Shown here piece after piece: positions 51,818-59,809 of a DNA stretch of 64,000 nt. Numbering within the stretch: the stretch's first letter is position 1; each line of letters opens with the position of its first letter. Origin of the DNA: an uncultured Blautia sp. GTDB taxonomy: Bacteria; Bacillota; Clostridia; Lachnospirales; Lachnospiraceae. The notes below the pieces were generated by a model. It worked only from the letters and a program-made list of their open reading frames with translations. It made no database searches and was not told where the DNA came from. A program made the translations under genes and the position numbers. The stretch lies in NCBI GenBank assembly GCA_900540785.1, contig UQHF01000001.1, positions 144,896 to 208,895 on the forward strand. Reading direction: 5' to 3'.

Positions 51818-51841
51818 AGTCAGTCTTTCCTTCCTTTATTT

Positions 51842-52783
51842 TTATACTCCGGTAATCTGCTGACAATAAACCCAATGTGTGTCTGAAAGAACACGTTTAT
51901 TCGGCTTCTCTTCCCCGCATTTCTTTTTTGCCATGCTGCACCTTGGACAAAAGATACAGCCTGTTCTTTCTTCTCCGAATTCAGGCGGCTTTCCTCCAAG
52001 TCCCTGTGGAACATCTCCATTCATTTTAGGAATCGCTTCTAATAATGCCTGTGTATATGGGTGTTCCGGCTTTTCAATAATTTCTTTCGCAGTCCCATAT
52101 TCCACCACAGTTCCACCATACATAACCGCAACTTTATCTGCCATTTGGGCAACTACCCCCATATTATGTGTTACAACCAATATTGAAGTTCCCATTTCAT
52201 CACGCATACTTTTCAAAAGCCGCACTACTTCTGCCTGCGCGGTTACATCTAAGGCACTTGTAGGTTCATCTGCCAAAAGAAGTTTGGGCTGATTCATCAT
52301 AGCAGAAGCAATCGCTATCCTCTGGCACATGCCGCCTGACAGTTCAAACGGATAAGATTTTAAAATCCTCTCCGTATCTTCAAGCTGTATTTTTTTCATT
52401 AAGGCTTCTGCACTCTTTAAGCATTCTTCTTTTTTCGCCTTTGCTCTGTGTACATGTACGCTCTCATAAAACAGATGACCTATCGTTTTCATTGGATCCA
52501 TTGCCAGTGCTGCATTTTGAAAAATCATTGCTATTTCCAAACCTCGAACCTGCCGCAGTTCTTTCTTTTTCATAGCAGTTAAATTTTTTTCATCAAAACA
52601 AATACTTCCACCTGTAATTTCTGCATTTGAATCCAGACCAAGAATTGCCTGGAGAGTGGTGCTCTTTCCACAGCCACTCTCTCCGACAATTGCCACAATT
52701 TCGCCATCTGCCACTTCCAGAGAAACATTATGTACTACAGGGATATTTCCGTATGAAATACATAAATTTTCTATAGACAGCAC
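51842..52783 (-). CDS. Opp/Nik-type ABC importer ATPase (OppD-like)
   Basis: The 313-residue ATPase has Walker A GESGCGKSTT, signature LSGGMCQR and Walker B LLLADEPTSALDVT, and a C-terminal Cys cluster (GCIFCPRCSMAKKKC). It starts with GTG, with GAGGA seven bases upstream. It follows the binding-protein gene by 14 bases. Confidence 0.92.
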   Translation of the reverse strand: MLSIENLCISYGNIPVVHNVSLEVADGEIVAIVGESGCGKSTTLQAILGLDSNAEITGGSICFDEKNLTAMKKKELRQVRGLEIAMIFQNAALAMDPMKTIGHLFYESVHVHRAKAKKEECLKSAEALMKKIQLEDTERILKSYPFELSGGMCQRIAIASAMMNQPKLLLADEPTSALDVTAQAEVVRLLKSMRDEMGTSILVVTHNMGVVAQMADKVAVMYGGTVVEYGTAKEIIEKPEHPYTQALLEAIPKMNGDVPQGLGGKPPEFGEERTGCIFCPRCSMAKKKCGEEKPNKRVLSDTHWVYCQQITGV

Positions 52784-52797
52784 TGTTTTTTCCTCAT

Positions 52798-54330
52798 TTA
52801 CTCTTCGATGTATGTATTCGCATTAAGCAGATAATATTCTGATGGATTTGTCTTTAATCCTTTCAGATTACTGTTCATAACATACACATATTTAGAATGC
52901 CCTACTACAATAAATCCAGCATCTTCCAGAATCAGTTTCTGTGCTTCTTTCGCCAGTTCTGCTCTCTTTTCAATATCAAACTCCTGTGTCATCTGCTCAA
53001 TAATCGCATCTACTTTTTCATTAGAATAATGTCCGTAATTACTGCTTCCTCCTGTTTTAAATGCTATATTCGCAAAATATAGCGGATCTCCTGTCGGACA
53101 CATGGTAAAACTTATCATCATTAAATCAAAATCGCCGCTTTTCTGCTGTTCCGCAACAGACTCATATATCTCTACTTTAAGGTCGATTCCAATTTCTTTC
53201 AGTTTAGATGACAGCTCCTCACAGAAAATACCCAGCTCTGCTTTTGTACTATATGTAACAATGCGCAAAGAAAGTGGTTTTCCATCTTTCTCAAGAATAC
53301 CATCTCCGTCTGTATCTTCATAACCACCTTCCTGAAGTTCTTTTTTTGCACCTTCTAAATCAAATTCATAACCTTCCCCTTCTTCTGCTCCGTATTCCAT
53401 AAAATCAGGATAAAGACCTTCCGCCGGAACAGAAGCTCCCTTATTCAAAATCGCCGCATAATTTTCTTTATCAATGCTCATACTGATCGCTTTTCTCACA
53501 TGAATATCCTGAATAAAGGGGTTATCAAAATTCATAAAAATAACCTGACCTCTGGAACCAGGAACACCATCTACATTATATCTGGACTCATCTGAGAATA
53601 ATTCCAGACTTGTGCCTGGGATACTTACGGAAAGATCGCTTTCTCCAGTCTGCTGCGCCATTGCAAGAGAATTTGTGTCTGCTATTATATTAAATGTAGC
53701 GCCTTCCAGTTTCGGTTTCCCTCCCCAGTACTCATTATAACGCTCCACTACTGCCTGCTTTTTCACATCATAGCTTACTGCTTTAAAAGGTCCTGTTCCA
53801 ATCGGTGTTTCTGCAATAGAATCCGGATCGGATACATCAATAATACAGGATAATGGTTCTGTCAGACCATTGATAAAAGCCGGAACCGGTTCTGTTGTTT
53901 TTACAGTCAAAATTTGACCTTCTGCTTCCATTGTATCGATAAACAGTAATTCATTTAATCTGGCATTAATCTCTCCTGTATATTCCCAACATGCTTTTAC
54001 TGACTCGGCAGTCATTTTTTTTCCATTATGAAAAGTCACATCATCTCTTAATGTGATCTTCCATGTCGTATCATCTAACATTTCACAGGACTCTGCCAGA
54101 AAAGGCTGCGCCTCCAGATTTTCATTTAATTTAAACAAAGTCTCCGTAATACCATATCTGGAAGTGTACCAACTATTCCAGCTATCTGCCGGACTTAAGC
54201 TGGTAGGGCACTGCGTGTCTGCAAAAACTGCCGTAGTTCTCCCTTCAGCAGATGCTGCTGTTACTCCTGTACCCAACACGACAGAAGCAGTTAATACGGC
54301 AGCCAATACTTTTAATACTTTTTTTCTCAT
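52798..54330 (-). CDS. Opp/Nik-type ABC importer substrate-binding protein
   Basis: The 510-residue cluster C binding protein has ITETLFKLNENLEAQPFLAESCEM, IGTGPFKAVSY and IHVRKAISMSIDKENYAAI. The signal sequence (MRKKVLKVLAAVL to about AASAEG, residue 28) has no Cys at all, so it is not a lipoprotein. Many relatives bind nickel chelates, metallophores or peptides; ligand unknown here. It is clearly related to the binding protein at 45753. Confidence 0.9.
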   Translation of the reverse strand: MRKKVLKVLAAVLTASVVLGTGVTAASAEGRTTAVFADTQCPTSLSPADSWNSWYTSRYGITETLFKLNENLEAQPFLAESCEMLDDTTWKITLRDDVTFHNGKKMTAESVKACWEYTGEINARLNELLFIDTMEAEGQILTVKTTEPVPAFINGLTEPLSCIIDVSDPDSIAETPIGTGPFKAVSYDVKKQAVVERYNEYWGGKPKLEGATFNIIADTNSLAMAQQTGESDLSVSIPGTSLELFSDESRYNVDGVPGSRGQVIFMNFDNPFIQDIHVRKAISMSIDKENYAAILNKGASVPAEGLYPDFMEYGAEEGEGYEFDLEGAKKELQEGGYEDTDGDGILEKDGKPLSLRIVTYSTKAELGIFCEELSSKLKEIGIDLKVEIYESVAEQQKSGDFDLMMISFTMCPTGDPLYFANIAFKTGGSSNYGHYSNEKVDAIIEQMTQEFDIEKRAELAKEAQKLILEDAGFIVVGHSKYVYVMNSNLKGLKTNPSEYYLLNANTYIEE

Positions 54331-54405
54331 TGATTTCTCCTCTTCTTTCTTTTCAATTTATCTTTCATCTTCGCTTCTGCTGCGAAGAAAAAATATCTCT
54401 GTTTC

Positions 54406-55230
54406 CTATCTGCAGTCTAAAATATCCCGAAGTTTATCTCCAAAAAGATTAAATAATACTGCTGCTAAAAAAATGGCAAAACCGGGTACTAAAATCAGGC
54501 CTATATTTGTCTGCATATAATCTTTTCCTGTGTTCATCATAGCTCCCCATTCTGCCATAGGTGACTCCACTCCAACTCCCAGATAAGACAATGCTGCTAC
54601 TTCCATGATCATAGATGAAATTCCAAGGCTTGCATTTACAACAAGCGGGGGCACAATATTGGGAAAAATGTGCCTTACCATAATCTTCCCACTGCTTTCA
54701 CCGCTGATTCTGGCAGCTCTAATATACGTTTTTTGTTTAACAGTCATCGTAAGGCTTCTTGCCATTCTCGCATACTCCGCCCATTCCACCAGACACAATG
54801 CAAGAATTGTATTTTCAATTCCAATTCCCAATACCCCGGCAATCGCAATCGCAAGGATAAATTTCGGAAACGCCTGCATCGTAGTAATCACTCTGGTTAT
54901 GATTTTATCTACAATACCACCTGCAAATCCGGAAATCACACCTATGGCTGTTCCAATCAAAAAAACAACAGATATAATAAATAGGCTGCTGAAAATCGAA
55001 ACTCTTGCCCCATATAAAATCCTTGACAGCAAACATCTTCCGAGGGGGTCTGTTCCCAACGGATATTCCGCACTTGGTCCCTGTAAAGCAGCCATCAGCT
55101 CTGTTTTGTACGGGTCATTCGGAGCCAGGAAAGGAGCCAGAACCGCAATCGCAAAAAGTATCAGGATCAGTCCCAGCATAATTTTAAATGATACGGGAAA
55201 ACCGATATTTTTTTCTTTTTTCATCTTCAT
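54406..55230 (-). CDS. Opp/Nik-type ABC importer permease (DppC-like)
   Basis: The 274-residue protein has LGTDPLGRCLLSRILYGARVS and the ATPase-contact loop AARISGESSGKIMVRHIFPNI. It pairs with the DppB-like permease, which ends three bases before its start. A 75-base gap separates it from the binding-protein gene. Confidence 0.92.
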   Translation of the reverse strand: MKMKKEKNIGFPVSFKIMLGLILILFAIAVLAPFLAPNDPYKTELMAALQGPSAEYPLGTDPLGRCLLSRILYGARVSIFSSLFIISVVFLIGTAIGVISGFAGGIVDKIITRVITTMQAFPKFILAIAIAGVLGIGIENTILALCLVEWAEYARMARSLTMTVKQKTYIRAARISGESSGKIMVRHIFPNIVPPLVVNASLGISSMIMEVAALSYLGVGVESPMAEWGAMMNTGKDYMQTNIGLILVPGFAIFLAAVLFNLFGDKLRDILDCR

Positions 55231-55233
55231 TTC

Positions 55234-56190
55234 TTACCTTTCTTTGATTCTGGGATCTATAATAGCGCTGATAAAATCCAGCAAAAAGTTTACTGCGAGG
55301 AAGATTGCGGCAATCCATAATACAAATCCCTGTATCAGATAATAGTCAAGTCTTGCCACTGCATCTACTGCCATTTTTCCCACACCATTCCAGGTAAATA
55401 TCGTTTCAATAACTGCGGAACCGCCAAGCATTATTCCAAAATAAATACTGCACCATGTCAAAATCGGAATCAGACAATTTTTTAATACATGTGAAAATAA
55501 TATTCGTATTTCACTGACCCCTCTCGCCACTGCTCCTTTCACATATTCCTGACTTAGTTGTTCAAGAACAACCGCTCTTACCTGCCGGGTTAATTTAGAG
55601 CTGCATTGAATAACCAACACTGCTGTCGGCAGCACCATACCTTTCCAATCCTCTGTTGCAATAATTGTAAATATACGCTTTTCTAGGCAAAAATACCAAA
55701 GCAGTAAAAGAGAAATAAAAAACGAAGGCATGGAAATCCCTATAAAGGAAATACTCCTGACTATATTATCCAGCCATCTGTCCTTATATACAGCACAATA
55801 TATTCCCAATGGCACAGATATTAAAATGGTAAGAAGCAGAGAGGTAAACGTCAGCTGGAGTGTTGGAATGATATGCTCTGCCAATTCTTCTGCCACAGGT
55901 CTGGACGTACTCATAGAAATTCCCATATCACCCTTACAGACTTTTGCCAGCCAGTTTCCATACTGAACAAAAAATGGTTTATCCAGTCCCATTTTTTCTT
56001 CCTGTGCTTTGATAGCCTCTTCAGAAATCTGCCCTACATTTGCATCTCCTCCCGTAAGCCAGATTTCTGCCGGATTTCCAGGAGCCATATATAAAATAAA
56101 AAATGTAATTAACGTAATACCGATTAAAACCGCCACTGTCTGAAGCAAACTGGCTGCAATTTTTTTCAAAATATTTTTAATTCTTTTCAT
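55234..56190 (-). CDS. Opp/Nik-type ABC importer permease (DppB-like)
   Basis: The 318-residue protein has LLQTVAVLIGITLITFFILYMAPGNPAE, MGLDKPFFVQYGNWLAKVCKGDMG and the contact loop GAVARGVSEIRILFSHVLKN. The MGLDKPF stretch is typical of NikB/CntB-like permeases. It starts 12 bases after the first methyltransferase gene. Confidence 0.92.
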   Translation of the reverse strand: MKRIKNILKKIAASLLQTVAVLIGITLITFFILYMAPGNPAEIWLTGGDANVGQISEEAIKAQEEKMGLDKPFFVQYGNWLAKVCKGDMGISMSTSRPVAEELAEHIIPTLQLTFTSLLLTILISVPLGIYCAVYKDRWLDNIVRSISFIGISMPSFFISLLLLWYFCLEKRIFTIIATEDWKGMVLPTAVLVIQCSSKLTRQVRAVVLEQLSQEYVKGAVARGVSEIRILFSHVLKNCLIPILTWCSIYFGIMLGGSAVIETIFTWNGVGKMAVDAVARLDYYLIQGFVLWIAAIFLAVNFLLDFISAIIDPRIKER

Positions 56191-56202
56191 TATCTCCTCT
56201 AT

Positions 56203-56946
56203 CTATTTCTGTACATAAATTAAAAACTCCGAATTTTTAGCATACTGTATCTGCTCTATTTGTGAATAAATTTTAGAATTTAACATTGTTTCACACTGAA
56301 ACTGCTCAGGCCTTTTTTGAATCCAAAATTCTCTGTCCCACTCAGGTCTTTTGCAATATGTCAGCGGCATCTCATATGCCAGTTCTTCCATTTTCTCTTC
56401 TTGTGAATAAACAAAGCCCTTCTGATCCCGCACTTTTTTTCGAAATTCTCTATACTCTTTGTGTCTTTCTTCTGTTCGAAGATAATCGTACCACTCTGCA
56501 TCAAAATAAAGGATCTTTCCGCCCTTTTTACATGTCCGATACCACATATTTAAAATTTCTTCCGGTTCCATCTGCATCCACAGAACATCTCTGGAAACAA
56601 TAAAATCAAAACTCTCCGGTTCAAATGGAAGTTCTCTTTCTGTTTTTATCCATTTAACAGCAACACCGTTTTCCTTTGCGTTTATCTTTGCCTGTTCAAG
56701 CATCTTCTCATTGCAGTCAACAGCAGTTACATCATACCCTTCCTTTGCGAGAAGTATTGCAAGAAATCCAGGTCCTGTACCAACATCTAAAACTTTTTTA
56801 CCCTTTTCAGGAAGATAAGGCTGCATTATATTTTTCCATTTTTCATAACTGACTTCCATTTGCTGTCGGTTTTGAACACTATAGCTTTCAGCCCGTTCAC
56901 TCCAGTAATGGTTTATTTTCTCTTCTGCTGCCGTGTATTTACTCAT
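56203..56946 (-). CDS. Class I SAM-dependent methyltransferase
   Basis: The 247-residue protein has motif I VLDVGTGPGFLAILL, VTAVDCNEKMLEQAKINAKENG, FDFIVSRDVLWM and KKGGKILYFDAEWYDYL. It heads the first importer operon and is a relative of the methyltransferase that ends it. Two methyltransferases bracketing one importer suggest that the ligand, or a compound made in the cell, is methylated. This is inference; no substrate can be read from the sequence. Confidence 0.88.
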   Translation of the reverse strand: MSKYTAAEEKINHYWSERAESYSVQNRQQMEVSYEKWKNIMQPYLPEKGKKVLDVGTGPGFLAILLAKEGYDVTAVDCNEKMLEQAKINAKENGVAVKWIKTERELPFEPESFDFIVSRDVLWMQMEPEEILNMWYRTCKKGGKILYFDAEWYDYLRTEERHKEYREFRKKVRDQKGFVYSQEEKMEELAYEMPLTYCKRPEWDREFWIQKRPEQFQCETMLNSKIYSQIEQIQYAKNSEFLIYVQK

Positions 56947-57038
56947 TTTCTCCTTGCTCCTGACTTACAATTTTCATATCCATGAACATAAAAAGAGAAC
57001 TGATATAAATCAGTCCATTTTTTTAACATCATATAAAA

Positions 57039-57067
57039 ATTCTAAACAATATAACCGATTTCCACAA
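57039..57067 (-). promoter_or_regulatory. Promoter of the first ABC importer operon
   Basis: On the minus strand, TTGTGG (57062-57067) and TAGAAT (57039-57044) are 17 bases apart and read toward the methyltransferase gene, giving a leader of about 85 bases. The -35 is poor, consistent with dependence on an activator at the adjacent GC-box. Confidence 0.55.
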
Positions 57068-57090
57068 GCCCCCCTGGGGGATATAGTTTC
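57064..57090 (-). promoter_or_regulatory. GC-box element, copy at the first ABC importer operon
   Basis: This copy of the 27-base element has a C5/G5 inverted repeat with ATAT on one side and GCTTGT entering the -35 on the other. Twenty-two of 27 bases match the copy at 50065-50091, while flanking sequence is not conserved. It lies upstream of the promoter, so it is probably a protein-binding site and not a terminator. Confidence 0.65.
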
Positions 57091-57105
57091 CATTTTTATT
57101 CCCCT

Positions 57106-57170
57106 ATTAAAAAAGCCATTTCTATGGCAAACTCCTGACTTAAAATCTGAGCTTCCATAAAAATGGCTTT
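57106..57170 (-). terminator. Terminator of the MarR-MATE operon
   Basis: Sixteen-base arms (57112-57127 and 57155-57170) with one mismatch enclose a long 27-base loop. A T6 run follows on the minus strand. It lies about 10 bases after the MATE stop codon. Confidence 0.8.
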
Positions 57171-57180
57171 CTCTTTCTTT

Positions 57181-58551
57181 TTATTTTCCGCCTTCAATCT
57201 GTCTCAGACACTTCCTGAACTGGAAGAAGAACAGCACCGCAGTAAAGGTCACTGCAAGGAAATCGGCAATCGGCTCTGCCATATAAACGGCAACCGCCTT
57301 GTTTTCACGTAAAATTGCAGGCATAATGTAAATTAACGGAATCAGCAATATGAATTTACGCATAACAGCTACAATAATGGAAGAACCTGCTTTTCCAAGA
57401 GAAGTAAAAGTCATCTGACACGCCATCTGGATTCCGAACAGGAACAGGCAGGCTGTATAAATACGAAGGGCTGTCTTTGTAAAAACCAAAAGTTCCGGGT
57501 CGGATGTAAACATTCCTGCAAAACCCTGCGGAAAGATCATAATAAATGCCCACAGAAGCACTGCATAGCCGAGACTGACTTTCAAAAGCAGCCAGAACGC
57601 TTTCTTCACACGCCCCACATTTTTTGCGCCATAGTTATAGCTGATGATTGGCTGCGCCCCCTGTCCAAGTCCCTGGAGCGGCAGCATGGCAAACTGCATA
57701 ACACTTGTAAGAATGGTCATTGCGCCTACTGCAATATCTCCGCCGTATTTTAACAGAGAAGAGTTAAAACATACGGAAATGACACTTTCACTTGCCTGCA
57801 TAATAAAAGTAGCAAGTCCGAGAGCAATGCTCGGAAGAATGATCTTGCTCTGAAGTCCCAGGTTTTTCACACGGATTTTCAGGACCGTCTTTTTTCCGAA
57901 CAGGAAGATCAGAACCCATGCGCAGGAAGCTGCCTGAGAAATAATGGTTGCAAGAGCAGCGCCTCTTACGCCAAGTCCAAATCCAAAAATAAAAATCGGA
58001 TCGAGAATAATGTTTGCAACTGCGCCGATCAAAACAGAAAGCATTCCTGTTTTTGCAAATCCCTGTGCCGTAATAAAGGCATTCATTCCCAGTGTAAGCT
58101 GAACAAAGATTGTTCCAATAGCATAAATGTTCATATAAGACACTGCATACTCAATGGTATTTTCGCTTGCGCCAAACGCCATAAGCAGGTCTCTGTTCCA
58201 GATAAGAAGAACTGCTGTCAGAACAACGGAAATGATAATCTGTAAGGTAAAACAGTTTCCAAGAGTTTTCTCTGCAGAATCATTTTCCCCTTTTCCCATA
58301 AAAATCGAAGCTCTCGGCGCACCGCCGTTTCCGACAAGAGCGGCAAATGCAGTTACGATCATAATAATGGGCATACAGACACCAACGCCTGTAAGTGCCA
58401 TAGCTCCCACGCCTTCAATATGCCCGATATAAATTCTGTCTACAATATTGTAAAGCATATTGATGATCTGGGCTGCCACTGTAGGAAGTGCCAGTTTAAG
58501 CAAAAGTTTTCCTATCGGCTCTTTTGCCAGAAAATCCTTATCTTCTTTCAT
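57181..58551 (-). CDS. MATE family efflux transporter
   Basis: The 456-residue twelve-helix protein has KEPIGKLLLKLALPTVAAQIINMLYNIVDRIYIGH at its N-terminal region and GLGQGAQPIISYNYGA in the second half, typical of the Clostridial MATE exporters. It overlaps the upstream MarR gene by 14 bases, so export is probably controlled by that repressor and its ligand. It differs in sequence from the MATE protein at 8973. Confidence 0.92.
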   Translation of the reverse strand: MKEDKDFLAKEPIGKLLLKLALPTVAAQIINMLYNIVDRIYIGHIEGVGAMALTGVGVCMPIIMIVTAFAALVGNGGAPRASIFMGKGENDSAEKTLGNCFTLQIIISVVLTAVLLIWNRDLLMAFGASENTIEYAVSYMNIYAIGTIFVQLTLGMNAFITAQGFAKTGMLSVLIGAVANIILDPIFIFGFGLGVRGAALATIISQAASCAWVLIFLFGKKTVLKIRVKNLGLQSKIILPSIALGLATFIMQASESVISVCFNSSLLKYGGDIAVGAMTILTSVMQFAMLPLQGLGQGAQPIISYNYGAKNVGRVKKAFWLLLKVSLGYAVLLWAFIMIFPQGFAGMFTSDPELLVFTKTALRIYTACLFLFGIQMACQMTFTSLGKAGSSIIVAVMRKFILLIPLIYIMPAILRENKAVAVYMAEPIADFLAVTFTAVLFFFQFRKCLRQIEGGK

Positions 58552-58993
58552 TTGTCTCTCTCCTTTTTAACGCTTTTTCTGTATTTTCCATAATTCTTCT
58601 GCTCAGATTCTCCAAAGTCTTTTTATCTTCTTCTGAAAATCCGCTGAACAGCTCCTCCTGAAATGCAAGCTTTCCCTGTTCCATCTCCTCCGTAATAGAA
58701 ACTGTTTTTTCAGAAAGGGCAAGATGTACCTTTCTTCTGTCTTCCTTATCCGCAATTCGAAGGATCAGTCCCTTTCCTGCAAGCAATTCCACTCCCTGGG
58801 AAACATTTCCCTTAGAAAACATCCGAAGTTCCACAATGTCACCGGCAGTATCTTTCTCAGGATTATTATAAAGAAAGCTGATAATATTGGCTTCCATCAA
58901 CGATAAATCGTACTTTGCGCATATCTGCTTCAGCATACCTTCGTGAAGCTTCATAATGCGACGGATATTCATCAGATAATCCGTTGTTACCAT
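58538..58993 (-). CDS. MarR family transcriptional regulator
   Basis: The 151-residue winged-helix protein has LSLMEANIISFLYNNPEKDTAGDIVE, FSKGNVSQGVELLAGKGLI and ADKEDRRKVHLALSEK, the wing motif with DRR. It most likely represses its own operon, which includes the MATE gene, via the palindrome at 59033-59046. AAGAGGAG precedes the ATG. The inducing compound is unknown. Confidence 0.9.
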   Translation of the reverse strand: MVTTDYLMNIRRIMKLHEGMLKQICAKYDLSLMEANIISFLYNNPEKDTAGDIVELRMFSKGNVSQGVELLAGKGLILRIADKEDRRKVHLALSEKTVSITEEMEQGKLAFQEELFSGFSEEDKKTLENLSRRIMENTEKALKRRETNERR

Positions 58994-59032
58994 TGCATCT
59001 CCTCTTTTCCAAGAACTGTTTTTTTTAAAACT

Positions 59033-59046
59033 GTTCTATATAGAAC
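59033..59046 (-). promoter_or_regulatory. Palindromic operator of the MarR-MATE operon
   Basis: GTTCTATATAGAAC is a perfect 14-base palindrome in the leader, about 10 bases after the expected transcription start. An additional half-site (AAGAAC, about 59011-59016) lies closer to the gene. Position and symmetry suit MarR binding. Confidence 0.7.
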
Positions 59047-59063
59047 TTTTTTTACCAAATGTA

Positions 59064-59091
59064 ATTATACACGTTAAAAGGTTTTTGTCAA
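59064..59091 (-). promoter_or_regulatory. Promoter of the MarR-MATE operon
   Basis: On the minus strand, consensus TTGACA (59086-59091) and consensus TATAAT (59064-59069) are 16 bases apart. A strong promoter followed by an operator is the usual arrangement for a self-repressed efflux operon. Confidence 0.8.
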
Positions 59092-59107
59092 GACTTCCGG
59101 AAAAAGA

Positions 59108-59731
59108 TCACTGCATCACGTAATCGTAAATAAAAAAGGTCATTTTTGCCTCCTCTCCATTGACAGAAAACACTTTATCCTGCTCCTGTCTTCGAACCAT
59201 CCCCTGATGTTCATAAAATCCATAATTGCAGCTTGTATCGGTATAAAGATAGAAACTGGGAAGTTTCTGTTCTTTCATATAAGAGAGCGCCTCCTGAAAA
59301 AGAAGCTTTCCGATTCCCTTCCCTCTGCAGGAGACATCCACTGCAAACAGCGCAAGCTCTGCAGGATAAGGCGTTTTGCACCGTTTCAAAAGCTCTTTAT
59401 CTACACCGTTTACTCCCTGAAAAATTTTTGATACTTTTCTTCCTTCTCTTGTAAAAAGTACAGACGCAATGGCGCAGATCTGCTGCCATCTGTATGAAAA
59501 CGGACATTTATGTGCTGCGCTGTTTTTTGCCAAAATAATCCCCACGGGCTTTCCTTCCAGAAGCGCCACTCTGGAAAACGTCTGATTTGTAAGACAGCTT
59601 GTCAAAAATACTCTGGCAAGTCTCTTTGCTGTTTTCGGTCCTGCAAATCTGTCGTAATTCCATGTTTTTCTAATAATATTTTCCAGTTCAGGCATATCCT
59701 CTTTTTTTAATTCTCTGATCTCAAAACTCAT
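59108..59731 (-). CDS. GNAT family N-acetyltransferase
   Basis: The 207-residue protein has IRELKKEDMPELENIIRKTW at the start and the acetyl-CoA binding segment LFAVDVSCRGKGIGKLLFQEALSYM, then FYLYTDTSCNYGFYEHQGM. The substrate is unknown. It is divergent from a MerR regulator, and the region between has a MerR-type promoter pointing at this gene. AAGGAGG precedes the ATG. Confidence 0.87.
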   Translation of the reverse strand: MSFEIRELKKEDMPELENIIRKTWNYDRFAGPKTAKRLARVFLTSCLTNQTFSRVALLEGKPVGIILAKNSAAHKCPFSYRWQQICAIASVLFTREGRKVSKIFQGVNGVDKELLKRCKTPYPAELALFAVDVSCRGKGIGKLLFQEALSYMKEQKLPSFYLYTDTSCNYGFYEHQGMVRRQEQDKVFSVNGEEAKMTFFIYDYVMQ

Positions 59732-59768
59732 TTATCATTCCTCCTTGCGATTTTTCCCTGTGTTTTGT

Positions 59769-59799
59769 ATCATAAAGTATACAGTAAGTGTAAAGTCAA
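59769..59799 (-). promoter_or_regulatory. MerR-type promoter toward the GNAT gene
   Basis: On the minus strand, TTGACT (59794-59799) and TATGAT (59769-59774) are separated by 19 bases, with an imperfect dyad (TACAC and GTATAC-like arms) in the spacer. The divergent MerR protein starts only 11 bases away, so it probably controls this promoter and perhaps its own. A plus-strand promoter for the MerR gene (TTGCGA 59745-59750, TATCAT 59768-59773) overlaps it. Confidence 0.65.
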
Positions 59800-59809
59800 G
59801 GAGGTTTTG

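Noticed and set aside
50119..56946. Staphylopine-type metallophore biosynthesis genes
   Set aside because: The methyltransferases have ordinary class I SAM motifs ending in DA-x-W; no nicotianamine synthase-like, racemase or opine dehydrogenase gene is present in the window.
57064..57090. The GC-box as an intrinsic terminator
   Set aside because: The inverted repeat is only five G/C pairs with almost no loop, there is no T-run on either strand, and it abuts a -35 box.
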